Part shown: positions 34,701-43,085 of the stretch, in pieces | Numbering within the stretch: the first letter of the stretch is position 1 | Layout: every line of letters starts with the position of its first letter | From: UBA10205 sp035289625 | Lineage (GTDB): Archaea; Iainarchaeota; Iainarchaeia; Iainarchaeales; Iainarchaeaceae | DNA length: 64,000 nt | Direction of reading: 5' to 3' | Assembly: GCA_035289625.1 (NCBI GenBank) | Contig: DATDWP010000002.1 | Location: 1 to 64,000 of the forward strand | Made by a program: the position numbers and the translations under genes | The notes under the pieces: generated by a model | The model's database searches: none | Told to the model about the DNA's origin: nothing | The model's input: only the letters and a program-made list of their open reading frames with translations

Positions 34701-34968
34701 TCCGGCAACGTACCAGGATCACGCCAATATCAACTCGCCACTGGTCTACCTTGACACAGATGCGCCAACCGGGACAAACATCATAGTCGGTGGTCACCTT
34801 GTCAACAGGCTTGCACAAGGCCTAGCTGACAGATTGACAGCTCCTGGCAACAAGGTTGCAGAAGTGGACACAGAATCCGGCGACATAGTGCTCGCAGGAT
34901 ACACGGCTGAAGATACAGGTTCGGCAGTACAAGAGTTAATTGATGATATAGATAGCTGGACGGCGTAA
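31765..34968 (+). CDS. S-layer protein, methanococcal type
   Basis: A 1067-residue surface-layer protein. The signal peptide is KKLAAIATGAALLGTAIAPI, with cleavage near SA-TN. The N-terminal S-layer domain contains VNIVVGSQAAVSDAIWAGNL. The C-terminal domain has NIIVGGHLVNRLAQGLADRL and GDIVLAGYTAEDTGSAVQEL, the hallmark of the S_layer_MJ family. The middle is Thr/Ser/Gly/Asn-rich with many N-x-S/T sites, suggesting N-glycosylation. It probably forms the cell's paracrystalline coat and is likely highly expressed, given the strong promoter and ribosome site. Confidence 0.9.
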   Translation: MKGFNVKKLAAIATGAALLGTAIAPIVSATNVAKEDIYNSDGSPKVNIVVGSQAAVSDAIWAGNLAAKIAEKAATTKTVSVSATGAGGDVGAGLDLSDLTIDVTVGGTITFGAGSKKYNVNLNSGTGSGDAEVLTAMDGGSDTNALTDAQLTHLYNKTLVHKVNEGDQSNQSTSLTNKELIGLDIDAKFDTGSSVRDLVAKISSGDFSYKTTIGSSTTGVDLGTTSFVDDNDDNVKIIFFGEEYELNTATLTGSKNLKLVKTSAKESYNEGETVEGLVGDNAYEDEEVSVKVVQIVQSGAASTSYSATFELYDSEGNLIDTQTVSSGTNLRTTFKDDSSNEALASNLFIDTIAVGSTTGVGYVEVTKGTDTIEIFDSKIYPYDSTATSGTKAYTAYITAGTSDANSLYSIEVRNSAEQWASVGGDSFDFGPLYPTSSAQSLTGKTGATAEFLQSLPDGTQGKGYANVEFVGFEDKEEKTPINIGKNNTIVHNLGVSINSSSNGGISFRADNDALRSIPFYVKLTDSNSGSTFNFEGKDVWYSMRFGTTGKDTANDYNLTINTGDYVNGRIWTITDPSTAEDVNVNLSIGGIGPVGPGGPGAAVTRGQATFAAATDVNLHTGDSLTVDGVTYKITDNNITGGTQMGIAVDQVVEYRLNNDTGTQLYNTSGDTTDATYGLMALTQDITFDGNQVTSGSGGVPVTFGLYTQESARPVYYAAKYNSATDKFYLLLDADKFGSGQSDKIQNNHEVWFTGTTLPADDGTYTEGAFSFDTLAGSGLGDANSQIQRFVTSAGTVVWAYGHYVPKESDFNNSSQNGGLFSSSNAFAVAHFNVNDAVSNGDFNVYIDTVTGGNIGPFGGTTNLASYANDVAYRGNPSFNLTSGTQSDYLKAGYTDAATKAWLLDDDAGAKFSAPQAAEKINIVVSGVEMTRDVEGGETLTLKVGETGTTSAGSKISLTNPTGGSCNLTGDAGSAVCSANPATYQDHANINSPLVYLDTDAPTGTNIIVGGHLVNRLAQGLADRLTAPGNKVAEVDTESGDIVLAGYTAEDTGSAVQELIDDIDSWTA

Positions 34969-34974
34969 GCCTCC

Positions 34975-35000
34975 AGTTTTTCTTTTTCTTTTTTTTATTG
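34975..35000 (+). terminator. T-tract terminator after the S-layer gene
   Basis: Runs of T separated by single C residues follow the stop codon, a usual archaeal terminator form. Confidence 0.6.
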
Positions 35001-35079
35001 AGTTCGTGCCGTAAGGAGAGTTAGTTTTGGTTCTTAGAAAATACGTTTGTTTTTTAATTTTTCTTTAGGGTAATGCGTT

Positions 35080-35697
35080 ATGGACAAAAACCTCGACTTT
35101 TATCTCACTGCAATCCTTGCCCTTCTGATCGTGGTTGTGGGCGGGTTTGTTGCAATGAATTTGCAATTCTCAGATTACAAATACGCGACTTCAAGGCCGG
35201 GTGCAGATTTTGTTTCAAATGTTGATGAGCCTCCGGTTTTGCTAGATTCGATCAGGGGCTCTACACATTTTATTGTGTCCCCGCAGTTTGTGCAAAATGG
35301 GGCGCAGAATTCTTACATGGCCTCTTCGCTGACCCTCTTTAACACAGTGCTTTCCGCAAAGAGGAAGAACATTGTCGTAATTGGAAGGGTTGTTGATGAG
35401 AAGGGTGCTATTTTGGAGTGCCAGTCTAATTTTGGTGATTTCAAAACAAATGAGGCCATTTCAAAAGAGCTCTGTGAGCAAATGCTAGCAGATGCGACCA
35501 GTGTGAGGGTTTTTGTCGACCTTCCGTCCTCTTCGCTCTCTTCTAATAGGATTATACTTGAAAAGAATCTGGTAAGGGTCGAGCCGTCTTCATTTGACGG
35601 GGTGGCTGTTGCCTCATACACTCTTCTAGAGGCTCTCTATCCGGATACGCCTGCAATAATTGAATCGGTAAATAATCTTGTAAATAGCGCGAAGTGA
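35080..35697 (+). CDS. Membrane-anchored protein of unknown function
   Basis: A 205-residue protein with one N-terminal helix (FYLTAILALLIVVVGGFVAM) and an outer domain. The outer domain contains two cysteines (LECQSN, ELCEQM) that may form a disulphide. No family is recognised. It lies between the S-layer gene and a glycosyltransferase, suggesting an envelope role. Confidence 0.5.
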   Translation: MDKNLDFYLTAILALLIVVVGGFVAMNLQFSDYKYATSRPGADFVSNVDEPPVLLDSIRGSTHFIVSPQFVQNGAQNSYMASSLTLFNTVLSAKRKNIVVIGRVVDEKGAILECQSNFGDFKTNEAISKELCEQMLADATSVRVFVDLPSSSLSSNRIILEKNLVRVEPSSFDGVAVASYTLLEALYPDTPAIIESVNNLVNSAK

Positions 35698-35740
35698 GCA
35701 CCAATTGGTTTTAATTCTGCGAGCAAGAGTTGATGTGTAG

Positions 35741-37018
35741 ATGGGTCTTAAAATTCGTACAATTTTAATATTTCTTCTTCTGGTTGGGCTGATTTATTCA
35801 CTTGTAAAAATCGTTTCAGTGTACTGGGTGATAGTGCTCTTCAACATCATTCTCATTTTCATAAACTGCGTTTTTCTTTTCGCATACCTTGAGTTCAAGC
35901 AAAAGAGTGAACCCAAAGTGAAAAAGTGGCCCAGTGTTTCTATAGTGGTACCCAACTATAATGGGCAGGCATATTTGCAAAAGTGCATCGAATCGGTAAT
36001 GGCGCTAGAATACCCGCTCAAAAAAGAAATAATTGTTGTAGATGATGGTTCAACCGATTCTTCGCCAAAAATTCTCAAATCAATTAAAGGGATTAGAGTA
36101 GTATTAAAAAAGAAAAATGCGGGAAAAGCAGCTGCCCTAAATGACGGGATAAAAATTGCAAAAGGGGAACTTGTTGCAACAATTGATTCTGACACTTTTC
36201 CTCAAAAAGATGCCCTGGTCAAAATGTGCACATATTTTGAAAAAGATGTAGGGGCAGTTAGCGGGCTTGTCCGCGCATATAAACCTCGCGGTTTTATTGA
36301 AAAAATCCAGGAAGTTGAATATTTGATTTCATTTGGCTTTTTCCAAAGCGTTCTTGCTGATATGGATGGAATAATGGTAACTCCGGGGCCGATGAGTGTA
36401 TTTAGAAAAGATGTTTTGAAAAAGATCGGCGGGTTTGATGAGAAAAACATCACTGAGGATATGGAGATTGCAATGCGCCTGCAGCACAACCACTACAAGA
36501 TCGCTGCATGCCCGCAGGCAATAATTTATACAGTGGTTCCTTCGAAAGTGGGGGATTGGTTTAGGCAGAGGACTAGATGGTATAGGGGAAAATTTGTGAA
36601 CAGCGTGAAGTATTTTGAGATGGTGCTAAACCCCAAGTTCGGGGAATTCGGGATGTTCAGTTTCCCTTTTTCGCTTGTAGCAGATGCGCTTGCAATACTT
36701 CTAATTGTTTTTACCTTGGTTGCAAATATTGACAGCGTTTTGCAATATTTTGCTTTTCTCTTCTCCTTTGCTTCAGTTGGCGGAGGTTTTGCAATTCCGC
36801 TAGCGCTAACACTTCATTCAAGCATTTATTTTTACTTCTTCACAATTGTGCTCTACTCTTTCCTTCTCTATGTAAGCCATGATTTTGTCAATGATAAGCT
36901 CTCGATCTGGAAACTGCCTGAAATTATTTTCTACATGTTCGTTTACGGGTTTTTCATTTCATTTGTTTATTTCACAAGCTTTTTTAAGGAAATCAATAGT
37001 AGTGATTACATATGGTGA
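35741..37018 (+). CDS. Membrane glycosyltransferase, family 2
   Basis: A 425-residue GT2 enzyme of the cellulose synthase/N-acetylglucosaminyltransferase type. SIVVPNYNGQAYLQKCIESV opens the GT-A domain. The DxD-like motif is DSDTF. The acceptor motif is TEDMEIAMRLQ, and RQRTRWYRG is the QxxRW-type product motif. Two N-terminal helices and about four C-terminal helices anchor it. It could add or polymerise sugars for the S-layer or an exopolysaccharide. Its end overlaps the next gene by seven bases. Confidence 0.87.
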   Translation: MGLKIRTILIFLLLVGLIYSLVKIVSVYWVIVLFNIILIFINCVFLFAYLEFKQKSEPKVKKWPSVSIVVPNYNGQAYLQKCIESVMALEYPLKKEIIVVDDGSTDSSPKILKSIKGIRVVLKKKNAGKAAALNDGIKIAKGELVATIDSDTFPQKDALVKMCTYFEKDVGAVSGLVRAYKPRGFIEKIQEVEYLISFGFFQSVLADMDGIMVTPGPMSVFRKDVLKKIGGFDEKNITEDMEIAMRLQHNHYKIAACPQAIIYTVVPSKVGDWFRQRTRWYRGKFVNSVKYFEMVLNPKFGEFGMFSFPFSLVADALAILLIVFTLVANIDSVLQYFAFLFSFASVGGGFAIPLALTLHSSIYFYFFTIVLYSFLLYVSHDFVNDKLSIWKLPEIIFYMFVYGFFISFVYFTSFFKEINSSDYIW

Positions 37019-37650
37019 GTAAATATATCAAGGCGCTAGCCCTTACTGCAGTTATTCTGGCGTTTGGTTTAGTTGCGATAAATTATCTTGATGATATGCG
37101 CGCAAAAAGTTTGGAGCGCATTGTAGATGAGGGGGCACTCGAACTGCAAGCTTCCCAGCAGCTCTTTTTATACGAATCCGTGTTTGGGGATGAGGATGTC
37201 TGCAGTATTATTTTGAAAAGGGTTGAATCGCAAAAGCTGCGTGCAAGTAAAGTTCTTTCAGAATTAGAAGCTGCAAATTCCGGGCGCCTTTTTCCTGGTG
37301 ATAGCTCTTTGAAGAAAAAGTTTTTGCTGCAAAATGTAGAACTTTATTTGCTTGCGAATAAGGCCATTTTAGAGTGCGGGGATTCTAGCATTTATCCTGT
37401 TGTTTATTTTTACCCTGATGAGTATTATTGTGCAGATTGCGCTTCGCAGGCACTTGTTTTGGATTCTATTGTTTCCAAATGCCAAAGTGTTCGGGTCTTT
37501 GCATTTCCTACAGATCTAAATATTCCTGTAATTGAATTGCTAGAGGCAAAATATGGGGTTAAATCGGTTCCTACTGTGATTGCGGGCAATGAAAAGTTTG
37601 AGGGTGTAACCTCCCAAGCCACTCTTTCAAGTGTTGTAGGCTGTAGCTAA
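37012..37650 (+). CDS. Membrane-anchored thioredoxin-like protein
   Basis: A 212-residue protein with an N-terminal helix (ALALTAVILAFGLVAINYL), a helical linker and a thioredoxin-like fold. The fold includes YPVVYFYPDEYYCADCASQA (CxxC), and the segment KYGVKSVPTVIAG contains the usual cis-Pro. The redox centre faces outside, so disulphide formation in surface proteins is a possible role. It overlaps the glycosyltransferase gene. Confidence 0.72.
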   Translation: MVSKYIKALALTAVILAFGLVAINYLDDMRAKSLERIVDEGALELQASQQLFLYESVFGDEDVCSIILKRVESQKLRASKVLSELEAANSGRLFPGDSSLKKKFLLQNVELYLLANKAILECGDSSIYPVVYFYPDEYYCADCASQALVLDSIVSKCQSVRVFAFPTDLNIPVIELLEAKYGVKSVPTVIAGNEKFEGVTSQATLSSVVGCS

Positions 37651-37654
37651 AAAC

Positions 37655-37740
37655 CACTATTTTTTGACTTTTAGGCCTATTTTAATGCTATTTTTTAATA
37701 TGATAAGGGCTTTTTTGCCTCTAAATAGGGCTTTTTTTAT
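37655..37740. terminator. Convergent terminator region
   Basis: Four T-tracts of six or more lie between the convergent thioredoxin-like and truD genes, including GGGCTTTTTTGCC and GGGCTTTTTTTAT. Confidence 0.5.
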
Positions 37741-37765
37741 CAATTATGGCATTTATACCTAGGAA

Positions 37766-39010
37766 TTAGCCATTTTTCATAAGCTCCCGCAGTACTGTGG
37801 TGGCGTAGTTGCCTTTATCGAGGGAAAAGCTTATTTTTTGCTTCAATTTCCCTTCACAAAATTCATCTGGGGAAATTTCAACTATTTTTAGATTCTGCGG
37901 GATAAGTGCTATTTTTTTTCGAGATCCTCTGCAGCTGAGTTCTGGAAAACTCTTCACTTTAAATTGCGCAAGTTCGATGCTCTCTTTTTCTAAAACTTCT
38001 TTTTCAATTTCTCCAGAAGTTGCGCTAGCTAGTGTACTATCAAATCCAAAAAGTGCTGCTGTAGCAATTCCATCTTCTAAAATATCCCCTTCTGTTTTTG
38101 TAACTCCAATGCCGCGCTCTATTCTTGTGTTGATTATTTGGTTGAATAGATAGCTCTGGTATGCGTGTGTGAACATGTAGGTTAGGTGGCGCGGAAGATT
38201 TTGGAACGCTCCTATGAAATCTTTTGGGAATTTGCACAAGTGGTGCAATATTGCGCGCTCGTATCTGAATTTTGTCGGGAACTCTTTTGTTGCCCTTGCA
38301 AAATCTTTTGTATCTGCTAGGTTTTTTCGCGCAATTGCAATTTCTTCCTCTTCGCCTTCTGAAGGGGAAGTGAGATAGAGCATTACTGCTTTTTCAAAAT
38401 TTCCTAAAATGAATTCTTTTCCGACGCGATGGGTGATTTGGCGGATCCCTCCAAACCGTTGCTCCCCAAAGTAATTTGCAACTCCTTTTTGCATTTGCAA
38501 AAAGCACTGCTCCGTGGTTTTTTGCAGCTCATTTTCTGCAAGGGGGATTTCTCTTATAGTAATTTCAAATTCATTCCCCTGCAAGTTCCCTATTTCTATT
38601 TTTTCATCTTTCCATAAAGGGTCGTAGAGCGCAACGTATCTGCTCTTGAAATTTTTTAATCTTTCAACTTCCGGGTTCCAGATTGATATGCGCTGGGAGG
38701 TTATTGCGCGCTTATCTTTCATTCCGGCATATCCGATTCGCTTAGGGGACATATAGAGCGCGCGGGAAACTCTTCGCAGGGCTTCATTTGTATCTAGATT
38801 GAATTTTTCCATTGTAATATGTAAATATTGTCCGTCTTTTTTTGGGATTGAAAGTTCTTGCTCTTTTACTCCCTCCCATTCCCCGAATGCCCTATTTTGC
38901 AATTGGGTTCTATCTAGTGGAATTTCATGGACTAAAAAATCTGAAATCCTGCGCTTTATTACTCCTCCAATTCCTTTGGTGGTTGTAGTGTAGTGCAAAA
39001 TGCCTGTCAT
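37766..39010 (-). CDS. truD: tRNA pseudouridine-13 synthase TruD
   Basis: A 414-residue TruD. GGVIKRRISDFLVHEIPL, ALYMSPKRIGYAGMKDKRAI (catalytic Asp in GMKDKRA) and GVANYFGEQRFGG are diagnostic. It converts U13 in tRNA. The start at 39010 (MTGILHYTTTT) is chosen because the longer frame would enter the aRF1 gene. It is 22 bases downstream of prf1. Confidence 0.92.
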   Translation of the reverse strand: MTGILHYTTTTKGIGGVIKRRISDFLVHEIPLDRTQLQNRAFGEWEGVKEQELSIPKKDGQYLHITMEKFNLDTNEALRRVSRALYMSPKRIGYAGMKDKRAITSQRISIWNPEVERLKNFKSRYVALYDPLWKDEKIEIGNLQGNEFEITIREIPLAENELQKTTEQCFLQMQKGVANYFGEQRFGGIRQITHRVGKEFILGNFEKAVMLYLTSPSEGEEEEIAIARKNLADTKDFARATKEFPTKFRYERAILHHLCKFPKDFIGAFQNLPRHLTYMFTHAYQSYLFNQIINTRIERGIGVTKTEGDILEDGIATAALFGFDSTLASATSGEIEKEVLEKESIELAQFKVKSFPELSCRGSRKKIALIPQNLKIVEISPDEFCEGKLKQKISFSLDKGNYATTVLRELMKNG

Positions 39011-39032
39011 AAAAATCAGTTTGCTTTTGGAA

Positions 39033-40274
39033 TTAGATCTTATAGCGCAAGATTGCCCCGATTCCGCCAAACCCTTTGTAAAATTGCTCCCCTTCGGGTG
39101 TTTCTATTGAAATTATTTCAAGTTCAGCAGAGGTTTGTGAGGCCATCTCCTGCATGTAATCAATGTATTCCATTTCTTCGAGTACTTCAATTGCTTCATC
39201 TCCTTTAAATTGGCTCTGCGAAAACGTCCCGTCCTTGTCAACAATTATTCTCTCTTGTTCATTTGTTGTGTTTTTTACTTTGTACACAGGCCACTCTATT
39301 GCTTCACTTACAAGTAATTTGCTAACTTGTCCTAGCTCTAGCGCTTTCATTACTTCTTTTTCCCCGTAGGTTGCAAGCCCGTCTTTTGCAAGTTTTGTTA
39401 AAAATTCAGTAATGTTAGCTTTCTCTTTCATAAGGTCGGTGTCTTTTAGCACAGTGTCACTCTTTTGCACAAGCTCGCGGATTCCAGAGTCATCTGTGTA
39501 AGATGTATCAATGAGGGCGAGCACTTTCCCTTTTATGCGATGGTCTAGTAACTCTTTTTCTACAAAAAATTGTTTTGTCATTCCGGGGCCGCCGATAATT
39601 ACGCCCTGCAATTTTTCGCCGTAGGGGACAAATGCCGCATTTGCTTTTTCGCTAATCCTTTTGTAAAATTCCTGCTCGGCTTCTTCTCGCAATCTCTCAA
39701 ATCTCTGGCTGCTCTGTCCGCCGGCACGCATTTTTCCCGGTATTCCTGAGGTGAACCTTCCCAAAATTTCATATCTTTTTCCAACTAGTATTGCAGTTGT
39801 AGCTTCGCTCTTATCTATTGTAATTAATCCGTAAGCATTGCTTGGGCGTGCCATTTCTTTTAGAGGCTCTAGGTGGAACTCTGAATCACACCAGTACCTT
39901 TTTGTGCGGAGCTCTTTAATTGGCCTTATTGTAAAGAGGCGGATATCTGTTCTGCCTTCTGATTCTGAGACATTACCTGCAAAAACCACAAGCCCATTTT
40001 TTGGTATTTCAAAATCTATTTGTTTTAGAAAATTTATTATTTTTCGCAATGCGCCCTGCACATTTTTCCGGGTTTGGGGGCTTTTTATGTTAGAGCTCTG
40101 GCTGACCTCTTCTGATAGCTGTCCCATTACTGAGCTTCTATCAGTTGCACCCGGGATATATACACTGATTAATTCAGTGCCCCTGCCCCTGTATTGCTCT
40201 AGCTTTTTTAGCTTTTTTTTGAAGATTACTTCATCGCTCTGCGAGGATTCAATAGCTGCTGCCATAGTTATCAC
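39033..40274 (-). CDS. prf1: Peptide chain release factor aRF1
   Basis: A 413-residue class I release factor. It has the stop-codon motifs NIKS (in SSNIKSPQT) and YWCDSEF, and the catalytic GGQ loop as AGGQSSQRFERLR (the usual Ala after GGQS is Ser here). It ends with a domain carrying ISIETPEGEQFYKGFGGIGA. It reads all three stop codons in archaea and eukaryotes. The start is 40274 or the ATG three codons later. Confidence 0.94.
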   Translation of the reverse strand: MITMAAAIESSQSDEVIFKKKLKKLEQYRGRGTELISVYIPGATDRSSVMGQLSEEVSQSSNIKSPQTRKNVQGALRKIINFLKQIDFEIPKNGLVVFAGNVSESEGRTDIRLFTIRPIKELRTKRYWCDSEFHLEPLKEMARPSNAYGLITIDKSEATTAILVGKRYEILGRFTSGIPGKMRAGGQSSQRFERLREEAEQEFYKRISEKANAAFVPYGEKLQGVIIGGPGMTKQFFVEKELLDHRIKGKVLALIDTSYTDDSGIRELVQKSDTVLKDTDLMKEKANITEFLTKLAKDGLATYGEKEVMKALELGQVSKLLVSEAIEWPVYKVKNTTNEQERIIVDKDGTFSQSQFKGDEAIEVLEEMEYIDYMQEMASQTSAELEIISIETPEGEQFYKGFGGIGAILRYKI

Positions 40275-40494
40275 TAGGAAATTTATTTGAGAAATAGGTC
40301 AAACAAAATTTGAAACCATATTCTAATTGGGCATCTCACACCTTAAAATACTAATTATTGGCATTCAGAGGTAATACTCCACTTCCCGTAATCTGCTCTG
40401 ACGTGTCCCAAATGCCTTCTGCCGTACTAAGGGTTTTTGAGCAACGGTTGAGTAATTATTAAATAGCCCCAAGGGCATATTTTGGTAGGTTTAA

Positions 40495-41400
40495 ATGTTT
40501 GATATTTTCAACACAATCAATGATGAAATGGCAGCCGATGAGCACATGCGAAACCGCGCGCCGCAAAATTCTTCATTTTCAGATCTTTTTGTAGTTTCAA
40601 TTGGTGGGAGCCTTTTTGTAAATGAAAATGGCCCTGATGTTGAAAAAATACGGCAAATTGCAGGGGCTATTAATTCATTGCACTCTGCGGGCAAGAGGTT
40701 TGTAGTAGTTGTTGGCGGAGGGAAAATAGCACGATCTTATGTAGAAGTTATGCGCTCTTTTACCCAGAATAATTTTGATCTGGACGGGATGGGGATTGCA
40801 ATTACGCGCGCAAATGCAATGCTTCTTGCAAGCGCAATGCCGCATGGCCAGGTGCTAACAAAAATTGAAAAGGTAAAAGCTATTCTTGATAGCGGAAAGA
40901 TTGCGGTTTTTGGCGGGCTCATGCCTTTTTTTACAACAGATTCAGTAGGCGCGCTTTTAGCAGAGCATCTTAACGCAACATTTGTTAACCTTACAAATGT
41001 TGATGGGATTTATGATTCAAACCCAAATGAATTCCCTTCTGCAAAAAGGTTTGATGAAATAGGCTATCGCAAACTAGTTTCACTTATTGTAGAATCCGGT
41101 TCAACCCCTGGGCAAAATGTTGTACTAGATCTTGCGTGCTGTCTTATTTTGCAGCGCAGTAAAATCCCCGCTGCAGTTCTTAGCGGAAATGATATAGCAA
41201 ATTTTTCAAATTATATTAATGGCTCAAGCTTTGTGGGGACAACAATTCGTGATATTGAAAATGAGCAAATCAGTGCTCCGTTACCGGAGAGTGAAGAAGT
41301 TGAGGTTGAAAAAAAGAGAGCGCACAAAAAAAGAAAAACATCCAAAAAAAGCGGCGATTACAACGCGCCAAACCCATATCACATTGATTTTGGGCGCTGA
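40495..41400 (+). CDS. pyrH: UMP kinase with a basic C-terminal extension
   Basis: A 301-residue archaeal PyrH that phosphorylates UMP. VVSIGGSLFV, VVVVGGGKIARSY, TTDSVGALLAEHL and NLTNVDGIYDSNP are family motifs; catalysis is in the first 230 residues. The last 50 residues are an extra charged tail (EVEVEKKRAHKKRKTSKKSG). About 25 N-terminal residues also precede the core. A 220-bp gap without a recognised gene lies between it and prf1. Confidence 0.9.
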   Translation: MFDIFNTINDEMAADEHMRNRAPQNSSFSDLFVVSIGGSLFVNENGPDVEKIRQIAGAINSLHSAGKRFVVVVGGGKIARSYVEVMRSFTQNNFDLDGMGIAITRANAMLLASAMPHGQVLTKIEKVKAILDSGKIAVFGGLMPFFTTDSVGALLAEHLNATFVNLTNVDGIYDSNPNEFPSAKRFDEIGYRKLVSLIVESGSTPGQNVVLDLACCLILQRSKIPAAVLSGNDIANFSNYINGSSFVGTTIRDIENEQISAPLPESEEVEVEKKRAHKKRKTSKKSGDYNAPNPYHIDFGR

Positions 41401-41741
41401 AATTGATTTGAAATTATTCTCCCTATCAGATTAGCATCTGTAATTTCTACTTGGCCTTGTGGTGTATTTTCAAAAACTTTTCCTCGGGGAGTGAAATTAA
41501 ACTTCCTATTTCTATAAATAATATTTCCTTGTATATTGATTTGCCGTTCTCCTAATTTTATTGTTTTCCATAAATTTGTACCAAGTATAAATTGTTCCAC
41601 TTTGCCAAGTTTTTCTCCCTTCAACAGTTTTTCAACTATTTGTTGTTCTCTTTTTTTTCTTTCTACCCATTTCTGATTTGTCTGCTGCCTTCTCATCTCG
41701 CTAGGTTTGAGGCGTGGCCTTGGTTTACGTTTGGTAATCAT
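41379..41741 (-). CDS. Unknown small basic protein
   Basis: A 120-residue protein starting MITKRKPRPRLKPSEMRRQQ. It has a helical Lys/Glu-rich middle and a beta-rich C-terminal half (QINIQGNIIYRNRKFNFTPR). It overlaps the 3' end of pyrH by 22 bases on the opposite strand. No family is recognised; nucleic-acid binding is plausible from charge only. Confidence 0.45.
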   Translation of the reverse strand: MITKRKPRPRLKPSEMRRQQTNQKWVERKKREQQIVEKLLKGEKLGKVEQFILGTNLWKTIKLGERQINIQGNIIYRNRKFNFTPRGKVFENTPQGQVEITDANLIGRIISNQFQRPKSM

Positions 41742-41777
41742 TTTCAATTCCTTTTCAACGATTCCAATATTTTATGG

Positions 41778-41999
41778 TTAGCGTGTTGTTCTGCTGCTTC
41801 TCTTTTTATATTCCAGTGCCCTTCTAACCATTTCTTCCATTCTAGCTGGCACATTGTAATGCTTTCCTTCAAGTAGCAGAGCACGAGTGCCATCGGGTCG
41901 TTCTACAAATTTTTGCCGGTTAAGTTCTACTATAGTTGTGTGTATTGCCTGTCCTTTGAGGGGATTTCCAAATTTGTGGTGTCTTTTTGGTCCTGGCAT
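41778..41999 (-). CDS. Unknown small basic protein
   Basis: A 73-residue protein starting MPGPKRHHKFGNPLKGQAIH at ATG 41999; the longer frame would run into dph2. It ends in an Arg/Lys-rich helix (VRRALEYKKRSSRTTR). It lies 10 bases downstream of dph2 on the same strand, so it is probably co-transcribed. Function unknown. Confidence 0.45.
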   Translation of the reverse strand: MPGPKRHHKFGNPLKGQAIHTTIVELNRQKFVERPDGTRALLLEGKHYNVPARMEEMVRRALEYKKRSSRTTR

Positions 42000-42009
42000 T
42001 TTTCTCACT

Positions 42010-43020
42010 TCAGTGCAAAAATTCGTCCGGGTTCCATTCTTCCCATTGTTTTTCGCCAATAGCAATAAGGCACTCTGTGGGATTTAAAATTAACCTTTTC
42101 CAATTTTGGGCATCATCGAGTACTATTCTGTTGCATGCAGTGTTTACAAGGCAATCAACAGCAACCCCCATCATGTAGCTCTCATTTACAAGGTCCATTT
42201 CGAGTAAGTATGCTTTTTTTCCATGCCTTTCAATTGCTTCTTTTAGGGCAAGCGCTTTTTCTTTTTGCCTCTGCCCGGATTTTATGGAAACAATTATTCC
42301 AAAGCTTTTTGCTTCGCTTGCTTTTGCAATTGCCCCAAATCGCTGGCGCATGAATTTATCCCGCCTCTTTTCAGAAATTTCCTCAACTGTTCCGTGCAAA
42401 GGGTTTAGTACGATTACTGGTTTAGTTGTGCTAAATACGAGCCCTTGCGGGTGGAAATACCCGTCGCCAAAATATACGTTTGCTTCAATTGATGGTTGGA
42501 TTGATTCAACCACGGTGTAGTTGCACCCTAGAACTTGTCCTTGTGTTGCTATTCTTCTTGACCCTTCCCCTATATGGGAATCGATCCCATTTTGGAAGAG
42601 GATTTTTTTTAGTTCTGGCAGTGCGTGCTGGTATTGCACGTTTGCAATTAGTGAAATTATTTTTATTTTGCGCGCTTCAAGTTCTTTTAGAAGGCGTTTT
42701 GCATTTTTTTCTATTTCTTCTTTTGAGAGATTGTAGTTGCAGGTGATGTATAGTATGTCCTTGTGGCGGTGTATTGGCCCGTGGCCGATATGTATTATTG
42801 TATCGGCATTGAGCGCTTGCATATCATTTAGAGGAAGATCGCAAGCGCCGTAGCAGGGATCCATTTTCACAAATACATTTTGGCAGCTAGTAGAAAGTTC
42901 ATCAATTATCCAGGTGGTTTTATCCTTCAGCCCTTCCGGTATTTGCACTATGCATGTTTGGGATTTTCGTTCTGTGAGGAATTTTTTTGCCTCAGTTAAA
43001 TCAACAATCAATTCAGACAT
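42010..43020 (-). CDS. dph2: Diphthamide synthase Dph2
   Basis: A 336-residue non-canonical radical-SAM enzyme making the first step of diphthamide on elongation factor 2. Three cluster cysteines appear in order: DPCYGACD, VLGCNYT, VNTACNRI. Other family segments are IHIGHGPIH and YFGDGYFHPQGL. Length is normal. Confidence 0.93.
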   Translation of the reverse strand: MSELIVDLTEAKKFLTERKSQTCIVQIPEGLKDKTTWIIDELSTSCQNVFVKMDPCYGACDLPLNDMQALNADTIIHIGHGPIHRHKDILYITCNYNLSKEEIEKNAKRLLKELEARKIKIISLIANVQYQHALPELKKILFQNGIDSHIGEGSRRIATQGQVLGCNYTVVESIQPSIEANVYFGDGYFHPQGLVFSTTKPVIVLNPLHGTVEEISEKRRDKFMRQRFGAIAKASEAKSFGIIVSIKSGQRQKEKALALKEAIERHGKKAYLLEMDLVNESYMMGVAVDCLVNTACNRIVLDDAQNWKRLILNPTECLIAIGEKQWEEWNPDEFLH

Positions 43021-43085
43021 AGGACACCGCTAGAGATTTATGTGATAGTTTGTATAAAAAGTGGAGATAAGATAGCAAAAGCAGT